64,000 nt of DNA from Bacteroidales bacterium (GTDB lineage: Bacteria; Bacteroidota; Bacteroidia; Bacteroidales; UBA4417): assembly GCA_016707785.1 (NCBI GenBank), contig JADJGZ010000060.1, forward strand, positions 89,992-153,991, read 5' to 3'. Below, in pieces: positions 1-9,606 of the stretch (its first letter is position 1; each line of letters starts with the position of its first letter). A model generated the notes under the pieces. The model saw only the letters and a program-made list of their open reading frames with translations, searched no databases and was not told the origin of the DNA. A program made the translations under genes and the position numbers.

Positions 1-1659
1 ACTGAAACTAAGGTATCCTTTACCGTAAGATTGCATCCTCAATGATAATTTCTGCCCATCACCTGAAGGCACAGGTTGCCAAGCACCTTTATTAAAGAAA
101 TTTCTCGCTGAGAAGTTATTAAATGACACTCCAAGCGTGCCGATCAGCCTTCCATAACCCCATCCACCACTAAGTTCAAGCTGGTCAGAAGAGGTTTCTT
201 CCACTCCATAGAGTACATCAACAGTTCCATCAGCAGGGTTAATATTAGGTGTTTGAATATCAATTTTTTCCGGATCAAAATACTTCATCTGGGCAAGTGA
301 AGTCCTGCTCCTGAGTATATCCGAACGACTGAATAACCTGCCAGGCACCGAATATAATTCACGGATGATTACATGATCATTGGTTCGGGTGTTTCCTTTC
401 ACTATAACCTGGTTGATGGTCATCTGCTTCCCTTCCCTGATCCTGATCTGTATATCAATGGAGTCATTCTCTACATTCAATTCAATAGGCTCGATCTGGC
501 AAGTAAGATAACCGTCATCAACAAACAGGCTCATGAGGTCAACTCCATTGGGGTTGAACTGTAAAGCAGCTTCCAGCTGATCCTGCCTGAAAATGTCACC
601 TTTCCTGATACCAAGCAGTAATGCCAGTTCATCAGCAGTATACTTTGTATTTCCAACGAAACTGATATCCCTGTGATAATATTTCCTGCCTTCTACAACA
701 GAAAGATCAATATTAATAAGTCCGTTCCCAACTTTATATATGCTATCCTTCAATAATTGGGCATCACGGTAACCATTATCATTAAATTTCCTGATCAGGT
801 TCAGTTTATCTTCATCATAATCTTCCTGGATAAACTTGGACGATTTGAAAATTCTGAATCTGAAATTATTATCGACAGTGGTCTTTACAAAATCAGGATA
901 CTCTTTGGCACGGCCTGTGAATGCATATTCAACTCCTCCAAAGAGAACTTCCTGAATAAGTGTAAGTATTTTATAAGCTCCACGTTCCTTTGTTTTCTTC
1001 ATGGAACTTTTCAGGGAAGGAATAGGCATTTTTTCATTTCCTTCTATATTGATACTGGCAATCCTGACACGACCATTTTTGGATATGTCAAATTTCAGGA
1101 TGGTATAATTTGCCCGTGCAGTATCTTTAAGTTGTTTAATATCAACCTCCACATCAAAGAACCCTTTCCCTATGTAATGTTTCTTAATTATGTTTGTGGA
1201 GCGTACCAGGAGATTTTCAGTAACAACATCACCGGCAACCAGTTTGATTTTCTCCCTCAGGTCATCAGCTTCTCCTTTACGGATTCCTGAAAAACTGAAC
1301 TTTGAAAGTCGGGGGCGTTCAACCAGAATAATATCAAGGAAAGCCTGGTTATCCTGAATTCTGGATAGTTTAATTTTTACGTCATCGAAAAGACCTTGCT
1401 CCCATAACTTAACGATGGCAGTATGAATTTTTTCTCCGGGAATTTCAACCTTGTCACCTACTCTTAATCCGGAAAGCGTAACGAGTACTGAATTATCAAG
1501 ATATTGAACCCCGGTTACTGTGATACCTCCAATGATATAGCTTTTAGGTGCTCCATATTCCACGTCAGGCAGGTCTTCACCAATAGAAATCTGCGCGACT
1601 GTCGGTATTGATATTGCAAAAAATAGCAGGAAATAAAAAAAGCTTCGCTTCAGTGTCAT
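1..1659 (-). CDS. bamA: Outer membrane assembly factor BamA, partial
   Basis: Reading leftward from the ATG at 1659-1657 there is one open frame of 553 codons that runs off the window, so the end of the barrel is missing. It begins with a signal peptide (MTLKRSFFYFLLFFAISIP, then a VAQ cleavage site). Successive POTRA-type repeats follow, with typical phrases such as VTGVQYLDNS, GLRVGDKVEI, VVEGRKYYHRDISFVGN and REGKQMTINQVIVKGN, then the start of the barrel (SGGWGYGRLIGTLGVSFNNF). BamA is the outer-membrane component that inserts beta-barrel proteins. The ATG overlaps the uppS stop codon (ATGA), so the two are translationally coupled, an order usual in Bacteroidetes. Confidence 0.93.
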   Translation of the reverse strand, partial: MTLKRSFFYFLLFFAISIPTVAQISIGEDLPDVEYGAPKSYIIGGITVTGVQYLDNSVLVTLSGLRVGDKVEIPGEKIHTAIVKLWEQGLFDDVKIKLSRIQDNQAFLDIILVERPRLSKFSFSGIRKGEADDLREKIKLVAGDVVTENLLVRSTNIIKKHYIGKGFFDVEVDIKQLKDTARANYTILKFDISKNGRVRIASINIEGNEKMPIPSLKSSMKKTKERGAYKILTLIQEVLFGGVEYAFTGRAKEYPDFVKTTVDNNFRFRIFKSSKFIQEDYDEDKLNLIRKFNDNGYRDAQLLKDSIYKVGNGLINIDLSVVEGRKYYHRDISFVGNTKYTADELALLLGIRKGDIFRQDQLEAALQFNPNGVDLMSLFVDDGYLTCQIEPIELNVENDSIDIQIRIREGKQMTINQVIVKGNTRTNDHVIIRELYSVPGRLFSRSDILRSRTSLAQMKYFDPEKIDIQTPNINPADGTVDVLYGVEETSSDQLELSGGWGYGRLIGTLGVSFNNFSARNFFNKGAWQPVPSGDGQKLSLRMQSYGKGYLSFS

Positions 1660-2429
1660 CCTTTACAGTTTATAATTTGTTCGCTGGTCTTGCCAAAACG
1701 CCTCTCCCGGTGTTGATAATCTACGATAGCTTCATAAAGATCATTTTTCCTGAAATCCGGCCATAATTTAGGGGTGAAATAGAGTTCTGAATATGCAGAC
1801 TGCCATATAAGGAAATTGCTGATTCTATATTCTCCGCTGGTCCTTATTACTAATTCCGGATCTGGAATATCCGGCATATTTAAGTAGGTTGAAAACAATT
1901 TTTCATTAATCTTATTTTCGCTGAGGGTACCTTCTTTTACTGATTTTGCAATTGCTTTGGCAGCTTCAACTATCTCCCAGCGTCCACTGTAACTTAAAGC
2001 AAGAATCAGGTCCATCCTGGTATTATGAGAGGTTTTGTCAAGGGCTTCCTTTAATTCCTCTTTTACCTTAGCATCAAGGCAATGAAGGTTACCCATGGCT
2101 CTAAGACGAATATTGTTATCATTTAATGTCTTAATCTCATTATTAATGGTAATCACCAACAAATGCATCAGGGCATTTACTTCTTCTTTGGGGCGATTCC
2201 AGTTCTCAGTAGAGAAAGCATATAATGTGAGAAATCTTACACCCAGTTCAGCAGCCGCTTCAGCGGTTTCTCTTACAGATTGAACACCATTCTGATGTCC
2301 GAAAACCCGATGCTCGCCTCTTTGCTGGGCCCACCTGCCATTTCCGTCCATAATGATGGCAATATGCGCAGGAAGCCTGTTTCGGTCAACCTTTTCGAGC
2401 ATATCATTTGTTTTCTCCATTCTCGACAA
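1656..2429 (-). CDS. uppS: Isoprenyl transferase (undecaprenyl diphosphate synthase)
   Basis: 257 residues, the usual family length. It condenses isopentenyl units onto farnesyl diphosphate to make the C55 lipid carrier for peptidoglycan and O-antigen synthesis, in the cytoplasm at the membrane. Visible family motifs are HIAIIMDGNGRWA with the catalytic Asp at about residue 28, LTLYAFSTENWNRP, RTSGEYRISNFLIWQ and the C-terminal RRFGKT signature. Starts at residue 4 or 10 would also keep the fold; the first ATG is used here. The stop overlaps the downstream bamA start by 4 nt. Confidence 0.95.
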   Translation of the reverse strand: MSRMEKTNDMLEKVDRNRLPAHIAIIMDGNGRWAQQRGEHRVFGHQNGVQSVRETAEAAAELGVRFLTLYAFSTENWNRPKEEVNALMHLLVITINNEIKTLNDNNIRLRAMGNLHCLDAKVKEELKEALDKTSHNTRMDLILALSYSGRWEIVEAAKAIAKSVKEGTLSENKINEKLFSTYLNMPDIPDPELVIRTSGEYRISNFLIWQSAYSELYFTPKLWPDFRKNDLYEAIVDYQHRERRFGKTSEQIINCKG

Positions 2430-2484
2430 ATATAGGGGTTTGTACTTAGCAGCCCGGCTTACTGTGTGTTAATTATTCTTAATG

Positions 2485-3300
2485 CTAATATCCTTCTCGC
2501 TGATGGTCCAGACAACGTTCCTTGCTCAACATCCGTATCTTAACAACCAAAGTAATTCCTGCAAAAGAATACCAATCCTTATCCTTTGAATTTCCTCTCT
2601 GCATACCGGAATTATGACTCAAAGTAGGATCTGAAGCCATTTCCGCTACAGATGCTGATGATGGACTTGAACCCGCCAGGTTTTTATAATAGGTTGTGCT
2701 TACATCATCAAGGTAATCAGTTGTTGTTTTCCTCATGCCCCATTCAGCGCCAACCCCAATAAGTTTATTTATACTTACTTTTAGACCAACTCCGAATGGT
2801 ATACTAAATGCATATAATCGATAGGGATCACGGCCGGTACCTTGTCCTTCGGTTGACAAAGGTTTTAATTCCATCTTGGCACCATTCACATTGCCATAAG
2901 GTTTGAAAAAGAACACCGAACCTCCACCAAAAATATAGGGTGTCCACCAATGCATTTTGCTGCCAATAAAATACTCCAGGAAATTTACCTCAAACTGCAC
3001 TCCGACTTCATCAACCGGCGATGAAAAATTAAGGTTCCTGGATGGATTGGCTTTACTTCTGGCATCACTGGCTTCAATTTTGCCATGTAAATAATGGGCT
3101 TGCAACGCCATCCGATGATTGATATTATACCTGTACAATGCCCCATATGCCGGTCTTGGCATAAGGAAGAGCTTCTTTGGATTAAGGTCTCCCATGTAAT
3201 AGGACACCCCTCCAAAAACGCCTAGATCCCCCGTCCGCTGAGCAAAAAGCGTTGGAGTCCAAAGCATTAAAATCACAAAAAAAACACAGGATTTACGCAT
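2485..3300 (-). CDS. DUF6089 family outer membrane beta-barrel protein
   Basis: 271 residues with a signal peptide (hydrophobic core about residues 4-18, cleavage after TLFAQ). The mature part begins GDLGVFGGVSYYMGDLNP and has the alternating hydrophobic/aromatic pattern of an OmpA- or porin-like barrel, with phrases such as YNINHRMALQAHYLHG and YIFGGGSVFFFKP. This matches the DUF6089 family, which in Bacteroidales sits between nadK and uppS as here. The function is unknown; location in the outer membrane is inferred from the signal peptide and barrel pattern. It lies 55 nt upstream of uppS and is probably cotranscribed with it. Confidence 0.82.
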   Translation of the reverse strand: MRKSCVFFVILMLWTPTLFAQRTGDLGVFGGVSYYMGDLNPKKLFLMPRPAYGALYRYNINHRMALQAHYLHGKIEASDARSKANPSRNLNFSSPVDEVGVQFEVNFLEYFIGSKMHWWTPYIFGGGSVFFFKPYGNVNGAKMELKPLSTEGQGTGRDPYRLYAFSIPFGVGLKVSINKLIGVGAEWGMRKTTTDYLDDVSTTYYKNLAGSSPSSASVAEMASDPTLSHNSGMQRGNSKDKDWYSFAGITLVVKIRMLSKERCLDHQREGY

Positions 3301-3458
3301 AAATTTTTCGGGCAGGCAAAAGTACTATTTTTATCTAAATGGATTACATGGTTTCCACCACATGAATCCATTCATGCATGCTCATAATTAACTGAGAAAA
3401 GGCTCTTTTATTGTAATCCCGGATGCATCAAAGTGCTGTAAATTCAGCTGAATCACAA

Positions 3459-4343
3459 CTAGTTTCTGATATCCATTCCCCAATTTAGCTTTGCACGGAG
3501 GGTTGAAAAGAAATTCTCATTTTTTCTTTGTAGAAGATTCACTTCAAAGCCGGCCTTCTTAATGATCAGGTCTGTTTCCTGGTCAAGCAGTGCCATCCTG
3601 GAATCTAGCCTTATAAGAGCCTGTTTCTCACGACCATCAACCTTAATTCTGATCACACAATTGTCGGGGATAACTACGGGTCTGACAGTTAAATTATGCG
3701 GAGCAATCGGAGTGATGACAAAACTGCTGGAATCGGGAGTAATGATAGGGCCATTGCAACTCAGTGAATAAGCAGTCGACCCGGTGGGTGTTGCAATCAG
3801 CAATCCATCAGCCCAATATGAGTTAAGGAAAAAACCATCAACCCAAACCTGGACAACTACCATGGAAGAGGTTTCCTTTTTATTGATAGATAGTTCATTA
3901 AGGGCAAAACCCAAATCCCCGAATAAAGTTTTTGGGGATTCAATACTTATCAGTGTTCTTTTCTCTATGGTAAAACGCCCTTCAATGATATCGGAAATTG
4001 CGGGAAGTATCTCCGTACGCGGGATACTTGAAAGAAACCCCATACGGCCCAAATTAATACCGACAATAGGAATCCCTGAATCCCTGACGATCTGAACGGC
4101 ATCCAACATCGTACCATCTCCACCTACTGAAATAAGATAATCAGCCTTCCCCCTGAGTTGATCATGGTTATTAAATGTGCGGATATCCTGGTTCAGCACA
4201 ATATTTCCCTTGATAAACTGGTAGAAAGATTCCCAAATGATCAGACTGCAACCCGAGTCTTCCAGTTTACCGATTAATAAGCGGAAATAGTCCAGGTGAT
4301 CCTGATTAAAAGCCTTCCCAAAAATTGCAACTGTCATTTTCAT
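3459..4343 (-). CDS. nadK: NAD kinase
   Basis: 294 residues. Phosphorylates NAD to NADP in the cytoplasm. Family motifs in order are the GGDGTMLDAV nucleotide site (about residues 73-82), GINLGRMGFLS, NELSINK, and TPTGSTAYSLSCNGPII, the most conserved block. The third codon is also ATG (MKMTVAIFGK), so the protein may begin two residues later. Its start lies 12 nt after the stop of the Omp85-like gene, so CBS protein, Omp85-like protein and NAD kinase look like one minus-strand operon. Confidence 0.95.
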   Translation of the reverse strand: MKMTVAIFGKAFNQDHLDYFRLLIGKLEDSGCSLIIWESFYQFIKGNIVLNQDIRTFNNHDQLRGKADYLISVGGDGTMLDAVQIVRDSGIPIVGINLGRMGFLSSIPRTEILPAISDIIEGRFTIEKRTLISIESPKTLFGDLGFALNELSINKKETSSMVVVQVWVDGFFLNSYWADGLLIATPTGSTAYSLSCNGPIITPDSSSFVITPIAPHNLTVRPVVIPDNCVIRIKVDGREKQALIRLDSRMALLDQETDLIIKKAGFEVNLLQRKNENFFSTLRAKLNWGMDIRN

Positions 4344-4355
4344 TTCTCCTGAATT

Positions 4356-5795
4356 TCAAATTCCGGCAATAAAGTGTATAAAGATACCATTTTCACCGGA
4401 TCTGTTAAATGAGTATTCAATTCGAAACACCTTGTCATAATAGGTAACGAGGTCGAGTCCGATACCTGTGCCCAACAATAAAGTCTGAGGCAATTTATTC
4501 CCACTTTCGATTCCGGAATCAGCCCATGTATAGCCGGCATCACCGAATGCTGTGAGATAAGCCGCATAATGAATTTTACCAAATTTTGGAGAAGGGATGG
4601 CACCTACGGTAATTTCCTTTTCCGGAAGCAAGGCAAACCTGATAGAATTGCGGGTCAGAAGGTAATGAGTACCATCTATAACATAGTATTCATAACCCCT
4701 CACATAGTCACGGTCATAGCCTAACCCCTGCATCAGGAAATAGGGCTGATGCTTGTTTGCCGATATCTTACCCACCAGGCTGCCTCCATAATACCAGCGT
4801 TTTGAAATCGGGATAAATATTCGGGAGGTTGATTTCATCCAAAACTGATTAACCGGCTTTTCGAAAGCCAGTCCAAATCCTCCTTTCAGTATTTCCAAAT
4901 CCATATACCAGCCTGATAGCGGATAATACCGTGCATCCCGGTAATCCGCTTTCAGCTTATAATAGAGGCTCAAATAATTGCCAGAACCAAACTCCTTGTA
5001 AAAATAGTCCGGATTGGCTTTTAATAAGGTATCTGCAAATGAAACATACTGATACTTCAATGACAGGTTATGCATCACATGAATGTTTCTCCTGTAGGAT
5101 ATGAGCCATGCAACATAAATCTGCTTCAGCAGGTGGTTTTCATCAAAAAGGTATTTCAAATGGTCTGATATAGTGGAAAAGCCCACTTCTCTCCTGTTCA
5201 GGTATCCCATCTCGATTCCTGTACCTAATTTCTTTGCCTTATCAATATAAGGAATTGAATAAATTAATGAGAAATGCTGGTTTTTCCCGAACCTCAGCAA
5301 AAGATCCAGGTTTTCCATTCTTCCTCTGAAATTGCTCCATTTCAAACGAAACCCATAATTAACCCTGGAATAATCCCTGGATTTCCACCAGGAATTAAAA
5401 TTCCGGTCTGTGAGTTCAAAGATTGGTGATGGCCATATGTACCACCTCTCAACTACTTCTATCCGGATATCAAGGCTATTCCCATTTTTTACCTCATAAA
5501 TTGACACAAAATTGAACAGTGAAGTATTGAGGAGATTTTTGCGTGACTGCTCAATCCGTTGCTCATAATCGGAGCTATACAAGGTATCGCCTTCTTTAAA
5601 AAGCAGTTCCCGATATAAGATCACATCTTTTGTAATCGCATTACCCAGGAAGGAGATTTTATTTACAACAAACCATGGATGATCTGCGTCAAAAGGATGG
5701 GATATTGCAAATGAAACTTGATTAACCAGTAAAAACGCCATGCCTGAAAGAATAATCCTTAGAACTTTGGCAAATTCCCGCATGGATAGTTTCAT
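4356..5795 (-). CDS. Omp85/BamA-TamA family outer membrane protein with one POTRA domain
   Basis: 479 residues. A hydrophobic signal region (about residues 12-30, LSGMAFLLVNQVSFAIS) is followed by one POTRA-like domain (about 40-115, with ISFLGNAITKDVILYRELLF and LLNTSLFNFVSIYEV) and then a long beta-barrel ending with a terminal hydrophobic strand (IFIHFIAGI). This is a short Omp85 form, much smaller than BamA at the left edge. It may insert or translocate a specific outer-membrane client, but the substrate cannot be read from sequence. Placement between a CBS protein and nadK is conserved in Bacteroidales as I know it. The stop codon lies 12 nt before nadK. Confidence 0.78.
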   Translation of the reverse strand: MKLSMREFAKVLRIILSGMAFLLVNQVSFAISHPFDADHPWFVVNKISFLGNAITKDVILYRELLFKEGDTLYSSDYEQRIEQSRKNLLNTSLFNFVSIYEVKNGNSLDIRIEVVERWYIWPSPIFELTDRNFNSWWKSRDYSRVNYGFRLKWSNFRGRMENLDLLLRFGKNQHFSLIYSIPYIDKAKKLGTGIEMGYLNRREVGFSTISDHLKYLFDENHLLKQIYVAWLISYRRNIHVMHNLSLKYQYVSFADTLLKANPDYFYKEFGSGNYLSLYYKLKADYRDARYYPLSGWYMDLEILKGGFGLAFEKPVNQFWMKSTSRIFIPISKRWYYGGSLVGKISANKHQPYFLMQGLGYDRDYVRGYEYYVIDGTHYLLTRNSIRFALLPEKEITVGAIPSPKFGKIHYAAYLTAFGDAGYTWADSGIESGNKLPQTLLLGTGIGLDLVTYYDKVFRIEYSFNRSGENGIFIHFIAGI

Positions 5796-5802
5796 TGAGT
5801 GA

Positions 5803-6465
5803 TTAAATATTCAGATAATTCATCAGGATATTGTACCGCTCCCTCAGGCTATCAAAATAATCTGATTCAAAATAAGATGCTTTGATAGTGTAATTATAGC
5901 GCAGAAAAGTCTGGATAATTGGCTGTATATCCATTTTATTTAACTTAAGTGTTAGTTCAGCCCGGAGGGAATCGGGCTGTGATTTCATATATAAGCTCAA
6001 CAAGCGAGCATCATTGGATTCAATGATCTGGGCAATTTCAATTAATGAGAAATCATTTACATTCAGTTCAAGGACAATGATTCCTCCGGGATTATCGACA
6101 GCTGTAATAGTTGAAAGATTTTCGACCAGGCCTGTCAGGGTTATTACGCCGAGGTAATGATTATTCTCATCTACCACAGGTAAAAGGCTGAGCTTGAATT
6201 CCGCAAATGCACTGATAACTGAATAGACATGGTTGGATTGCAAAACAGCAATTTTACTTGGGCTAAGGTTATGCTTTTCTAAAGTTTCCTCAAAGCTGTT
6301 GGCTGAATAGATCTCGTCTTCTGTAACCAGTCCGAGGTAATTGGTTCCATCCACAACCGGAAGATGTGACACTTTAAATTCATCGAACCAATGCAATGCG
6401 GTTAATCCTGTATCTGTTGGTGAAAGATTCAGAACGTCTCTGGTGATCAAATCCCTGGCAATCAT
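5803..6465 (-). CDS. CBS domain-containing protein
   Basis: 220 residues with two CBS motifs in the first 125 residues (DLITRDVLNLSPTD...VSHLPVVDGTNYLGLVTEDE and VYSVISAFAEFKLSLLPVVD...YLGVITLTGLV). A C-terminal region of about 90 residues (GGIIVLELNVNDFSLIEIAQ) looks like the ACT-like tail that accompanies this family in Bacteroidetes. CBS pairs bind adenine nucleotides and act as energy sensors; the partner is unknown. It is the first gene of the minus-strand run and is divergent from pdxJ, sharing a 145-nt intergenic region. Confidence 0.8.
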   Translation of the reverse strand: MIARDLITRDVLNLSPTDTGLTALHWFDEFKVSHLPVVDGTNYLGLVTEDEIYSANSFEETLEKHNLSPSKIAVLQSNHVYSVISAFAEFKLSLLPVVDENNHYLGVITLTGLVENLSTITAVDNPGGIIVLELNVNDFSLIEIAQIIESNDARLLSLYMKSQPDSLRAELTLKLNKMDIQPIIQTFLRYNYTIKASYFESDYFDSLRERYNILMNYLNI

Positions 6466-6583
6466 AGCTCGAGTTCTTTAAGTGTAACATAAAGGAATAG
6501 TAAAGATTTAAGCAGAAACAACCTGTAAAAGCAAATAACCCTTTCCATTTTCAATAGTATCTCAATCCTATCCCTGTGTTTTG

Positions 6584-6591
6584 TAGTTTTG
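6584..6591 (+). promoter_or_regulatory. Candidate Bacteroidetes -7 promoter element for pdxJ
   Basis: TAGTTTTG fits the Bacteroidetes TAnnTTTG -7 consensus and lies 19 nt before the pdxJ ATG. No convincing -33 TTTG was found at the expected distance, so support comes from one box and its position only. Confidence 0.4.
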
Positions 6592-6610
6592 CAGTAAAGA
6601 AGATTTGGCA

Positions 6611-7324
6611 ATGACAAAGTTAAGTGTAAATATTAATAAAATAGCCACGATCCGGAATGCCAGGGGTGGAAATATGCCGGATGTATTGAAAGCAGCTATA
6701 GATTGTGAGCTTTTCGGAGCCGAAGGCATCACTGTTCATCCACGGCCGGATGAAAGGCATATCAGGTATAAGGATGTATTTGAGATCAGCCCAATGATCA
6801 GGACTGAATTCAATATTGAAGGGAATCCGATCCCTCAATTTATTGAGATGGTGCTGAAAATTAAGCCCCACCAGGTAACGCTTGTCCCGGATTCACATGA
6901 TGTACTTACATCCAATGCAGGCTGGGATACGAAAACACACAGGAATTTCCTGAAAGAAGTAATTGCTGAATTCAAATCACAAGGCATCAGAACCTCTATT
7001 TTCGTTGATCCGGATGTTGAAATAATCCGTGCAGCAGTTGAAACAGGCACTGACAGGATTGAATTATACACCGAATCTTATGCACGCCTATATCCCATAA
7101 ACCGGGAAACAGCCATTGAACCTTATATCATAGCTGCCAATGCGGCAATAGAAGCTGGCCTTGGAATAAATGCCGGGCATGACCTGGACCTCAATAATCT
7201 TTGGTATTTCTCACGTAATATCCCCGGACTTCTTGAAGTTTCTATCGGACACGCCCTGGTTAGTGATGCCCTTTATTTCGGACTTGAGAAAACTATTCAA
7301 TCATACCTTTTACAATTGAAGTAA
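6611..7324 (+). CDS. pdxJ: Pyridoxine 5'-phosphate synthase
   Basis: 237 residues from the ATG at 6611; an in-frame TTG six bases earlier is less likely because family members begin M-x-x-L-S-V-N-I-N-K. PdxJ condenses 3-amino-2-oxopropyl phosphate with deoxyxylulose 5-phosphate to form pyridoxine phosphate (vitamin B6, DXP-dependent route). Visible motifs are LSVNINKIATIRNARGG, GAEGITVHPRPDERHI with active-site His/Arg, TLVPDS, IELYTESYA and GINAGHDLDLNN. A TIM barrel and cytoplasmic location are known for the family. The stop overlaps the next start (TAATG), suggesting an operon with the MORN-repeat gene. Confidence 0.95.
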   Translation: MTKLSVNINKIATIRNARGGNMPDVLKAAIDCELFGAEGITVHPRPDERHIRYKDVFEISPMIRTEFNIEGNPIPQFIEMVLKIKPHQVTLVPDSHDVLTSNAGWDTKTHRNFLKEVIAEFKSQGIRTSIFVDPDVEIIRAAVETGTDRIELYTESYARLYPINRETAIEPYIIAANAAIEAGLGINAGHDLDLNNLWYFSRNIPGLLEVSIGHALVSDALYFGLEKTIQSYLLQLK

Positions 7325-7920
7325 TGAGACATTCAAAATCCCTTCTTTTCCTTTTCGTTGTATCTCTTACATATAGTGTTTACTCCCAAACCATTATTGA
7401 TGCAACCCAACTGGAAACCCATGACGGACTTGCTTATCAATCGGGAAGTAAGACCCCGTTCTCCGGAAATGCTGTTCACTGGTTTCGTCCCGGACAGAAA
7501 CAGGTTGAATCGGGTTACCTGAATGGGAAACTGTCAGGTATCGAGACAACCTGGTATGGGGATGGAAAGAAATTCATGGAGATCACTTATGTAAATGGTG
7601 ATTTTAATGGACCTTACAGGCAGTGGTATCCTAACGGGCAGCTTGAACTTGAGAAAATTTATTCAGGTGGTATGATGAATGGACCTTCTACTCATTGGTA
7701 TGAAAACGGGAATAAAGAAAACGAAGGTGTATTCAATGATTGTCGTGAAACAGGATCCTGGGTATTCTATCATCCCAATGGAACAAAAATGAAGGAAGGT
7801 ATTTTCAAAGAAGGATTTGAAGAAGGGAAATGGTTATTCTGGGATGAGTCTGGCAAAAAAATGAAAGAAGTGATCTATAAAGATGGAACACAAATCAGTG
7901 AAACGATTATTGATCAATAA
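7324..7920 (+). CDS. MORN-repeat (YwqK-like) secreted protein
   Basis: 198 residues with an N-terminal signal peptide (SLLFLFVVSLTYSVYSQ). The rest is a chain of about six MORN-type repeats of roughly 23 residues carrying the W-Y/F-x-N/D-G pattern (WFRPGQKQVESGYLNGKLSG, WYGDGKKFME, WYPNGQLELEKIY, WYENGNKENEG, YHPNGTKMKEG). Such proteins are often annotated as YwqK-family antitoxin, but no toxin partner is visible, so that name is not used. The start overlaps the pdxJ stop by one base. Envelope location is inferred from the signal peptide; the function is unknown. Confidence 0.8.
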   Translation: MRHSKSLLFLFVVSLTYSVYSQTIIDATQLETHDGLAYQSGSKTPFSGNAVHWFRPGQKQVESGYLNGKLSGIETTWYGDGKKFMEITYVNGDFNGPYRQWYPNGQLELEKIYSGGMMNGPSTHWYENGNKENEGVFNDCRETGSWVFYHPNGTKMKEGIFKEGFEEGKWLFWDESGKKMKEVIYKDGTQISETIIDQ

Positions 7921-7927
7921 GAACATC

Positions 7928-8803
7928 ATGAAATCCACAACTCTCTTACTGAAACGATGGTGGATCATTGCGATTACAGTTTTTTTTGTAGTCCCCACCC
8001 TTCAATGCCAGCAGAAAATAAATTTCCTTCATGAATCCATTCAACAGAAATGGAAATCTCCGGAAGGGTTAATGATTCCGGAATCTGTTAAGTATGATTC
8101 CGACAGGAAGGTTTTATATATTTCCAATATTAATGGAATTCCTTCTGAAAAAGATGGAAACGGGTTCATTTCTAAACTATCGCTAGATGGACAAATAATT
8201 GATTTAAAATGGATTACAGGTCTGGACGCCCCGAAAGGAATGGGGATCTTTCAAGACTTTCTCTATGTGAGTAATATTACAGAGATTGTGAAAATTGATA
8301 TCCTGAAAGGTGAAATCGTAAAAAGATATCCTGCAATAGGTTCACAATTCCTGAACGATATTGATATAGATGAAAAGGGCACTGTTTTTTGTTCAGACAT
8401 GAAATCTTCAAGTATATATCGCATTGATAATGACACAGCTACCGTTTGGATAAGTGGAGAAGACCTTAAAGGTTGCAACGGTTTATATTATAGCCAGGGG
8501 TATTTGTTTATAGGAGCGGATGGTAAAATCCTGAAGGCTGATATAACCACGGGGCAACGACAAATCGCATTCACTCAGACCGGCTCAATTGATGGATTGG
8601 AATCCTATGAGAAAGAAATGTTCCTTTTTAGCGATTATAAAGGCTCGGTATATAAAGCACATTCGGGGGCTGAGAAGGAGCTTCTTCTAAATACAACTTC
8701 TTCAGGAATCAATGCAGCTGATATTGAATATATTCCGGAATTAAAACTACTGTTGGTACCAACTTTTAATGATAATCACGTGACTGCATACCAGTTATTA
8801 TGA
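7928..8803 (+). CDS. SMP-30/gluconolactonase-like beta-propeller protein, exported
   Basis: 291 residues from the ATG at 7928. An upstream in-frame ATG at 7883 would put 15 residues inside the previous gene and ahead of the signal peptide, so it was not chosen. A hydrophobic signal stretch (WWIIAITVFFVVPTLQCQQ) precedes repeated propeller blades such as LYISNINGIP, GMGIFQDFLYVSN, NDIDIDEKGTVFCSD and GCNGLYYSQGYLFIGAD. This is the SGL/NHL-like fold of calcium-dependent lactonases and strictosidine-synthase-like enzymes. The substrate is unknown. Its stop overlaps the start of the next gene (ATGA). Confidence 0.7.
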   Translation: MKSTTLLLKRWWIIAITVFFVVPTLQCQQKINFLHESIQQKWKSPEGLMIPESVKYDSDRKVLYISNINGIPSEKDGNGFISKLSLDGQIIDLKWITGLDAPKGMGIFQDFLYVSNITEIVKIDILKGEIVKRYPAIGSQFLNDIDIDEKGTVFCSDMKSSSIYRIDNDTATVWISGEDLKGCNGLYYSQGYLFIGADGKILKADITTGQRQIAFTQTGSIDGLESYEKEMFLFSDYKGSVYKAHSGAEKELLLNTTSSGINAADIEYIPELKLLLVPTFNDNHVTAYQLL

Positions 8804-9573
8804 AACTATTTTACAGGCATTTCGGAGAGGGCAAACCCCTCATCATTCTTCATGGTTTGTTTGGTCAGAGTGATAATTGGGTTTCCATAGGCCGACGTTT
8901 TGCAGAGAAATTTTCGGTATTTATTCCTGATCAAAGGAATCATGGGCAATCCCCGCATGCTACTGTTCATACCTACCCTGCCCTCTCAGATGACCTTTTT
9001 GAATTTATGGAAGAGCATCAAATAAAAGACGCAATACTGATCGGGCATTCAATGGGAGGGAAAGCTGCTATGTCATTCGCATTGGAACACCCGGAAATGG
9101 TGAGTAAACTGGTCGTTGTAGATATAAGTCCAAGGAAATACCCTGAAAGGAGTATTCATACCCAGGTAATCAGCCAGATGCTTTCGATAAACCTTTCAGT
9201 CTTGAAATCCCGGACAGAGGTAGAGCATATACTTGAGGAAAAAATGCCTGACCCAAGGATACGTTTCTTCATTTTAAAGAACCTTTATTATAAAATGCCA
9301 GGAGTATTGGCATGGAGGCTCAACCTTGATGCTATTAACCACAACCTTGATCATTTATTTGATGGAATCAATACGGATCAAAGCTTTGCGAAACCTACAC
9401 TATTTATTAAAGGAGGGCTTTCAGACTATATAATCGAGGAAGATATCCCTACAATTAAACGCATATTTCAAAATGTGACGCTAAAAACAATTCCCGGGGC
9501 AACGCATTGGGTAAATGCAGATGCCCCGGAAGAATTGATTTCGTTTGTAAATGAATTTTTAGCTAATAGCTGA
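8800..9573 (+). CDS. Alpha/beta fold hydrolase (YbfF-like esterase)
   Basis: 257 residues. Motifs are the oxyanion-hole region LHGLFGQSDNW, the strand IPDQRNHGQSPH, the nucleophile elbow GHSMGGKAAM (Ser at about residue 84), a later Asp (GLSDYI) and the catalytic His in PGATHWVN near residue 236. This is a complete catalytic triad for a cytoplasmic esterase of the YbfF/BioH type; the natural substrate is not predictable. Translation is probably coupled to the propeller protein by the 4-nt overlap. It converges with the next minus-strand gene. Confidence 0.85.
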   Translation: MKLFYRHFGEGKPLIILHGLFGQSDNWVSIGRRFAEKFSVFIPDQRNHGQSPHATVHTYPALSDDLFEFMEEHQIKDAILIGHSMGGKAAMSFALEHPEMVSKLVVVDISPRKYPERSIHTQVISQMLSINLSVLKSRTEVEHILEEKMPDPRIRFFILKNLYYKMPGVLAWRLNLDAINHNLDHLFDGINTDQSFAKPTLFIKGGLSDYIIEEDIPTIKRIFQNVTLKTIPGATHWVNADAPEELISFVNEFLANS

Positions 9574-9606
9574 GTTCAGTTTTCAGCTATGCATTCCTGA
9601 GGATGA

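Noticed and set aside
373..1290. Plus-strand open frames opposite bamA
   Set aside because: They are antisense to a continuous minus-strand bamA frame with clear POTRA and barrel sequence.
7324..7920. Antitoxin of a toxin-antitoxin pair
   Set aside because: The protein is a signal-peptide-bearing MORN-repeat protein with no toxin gene beside it.
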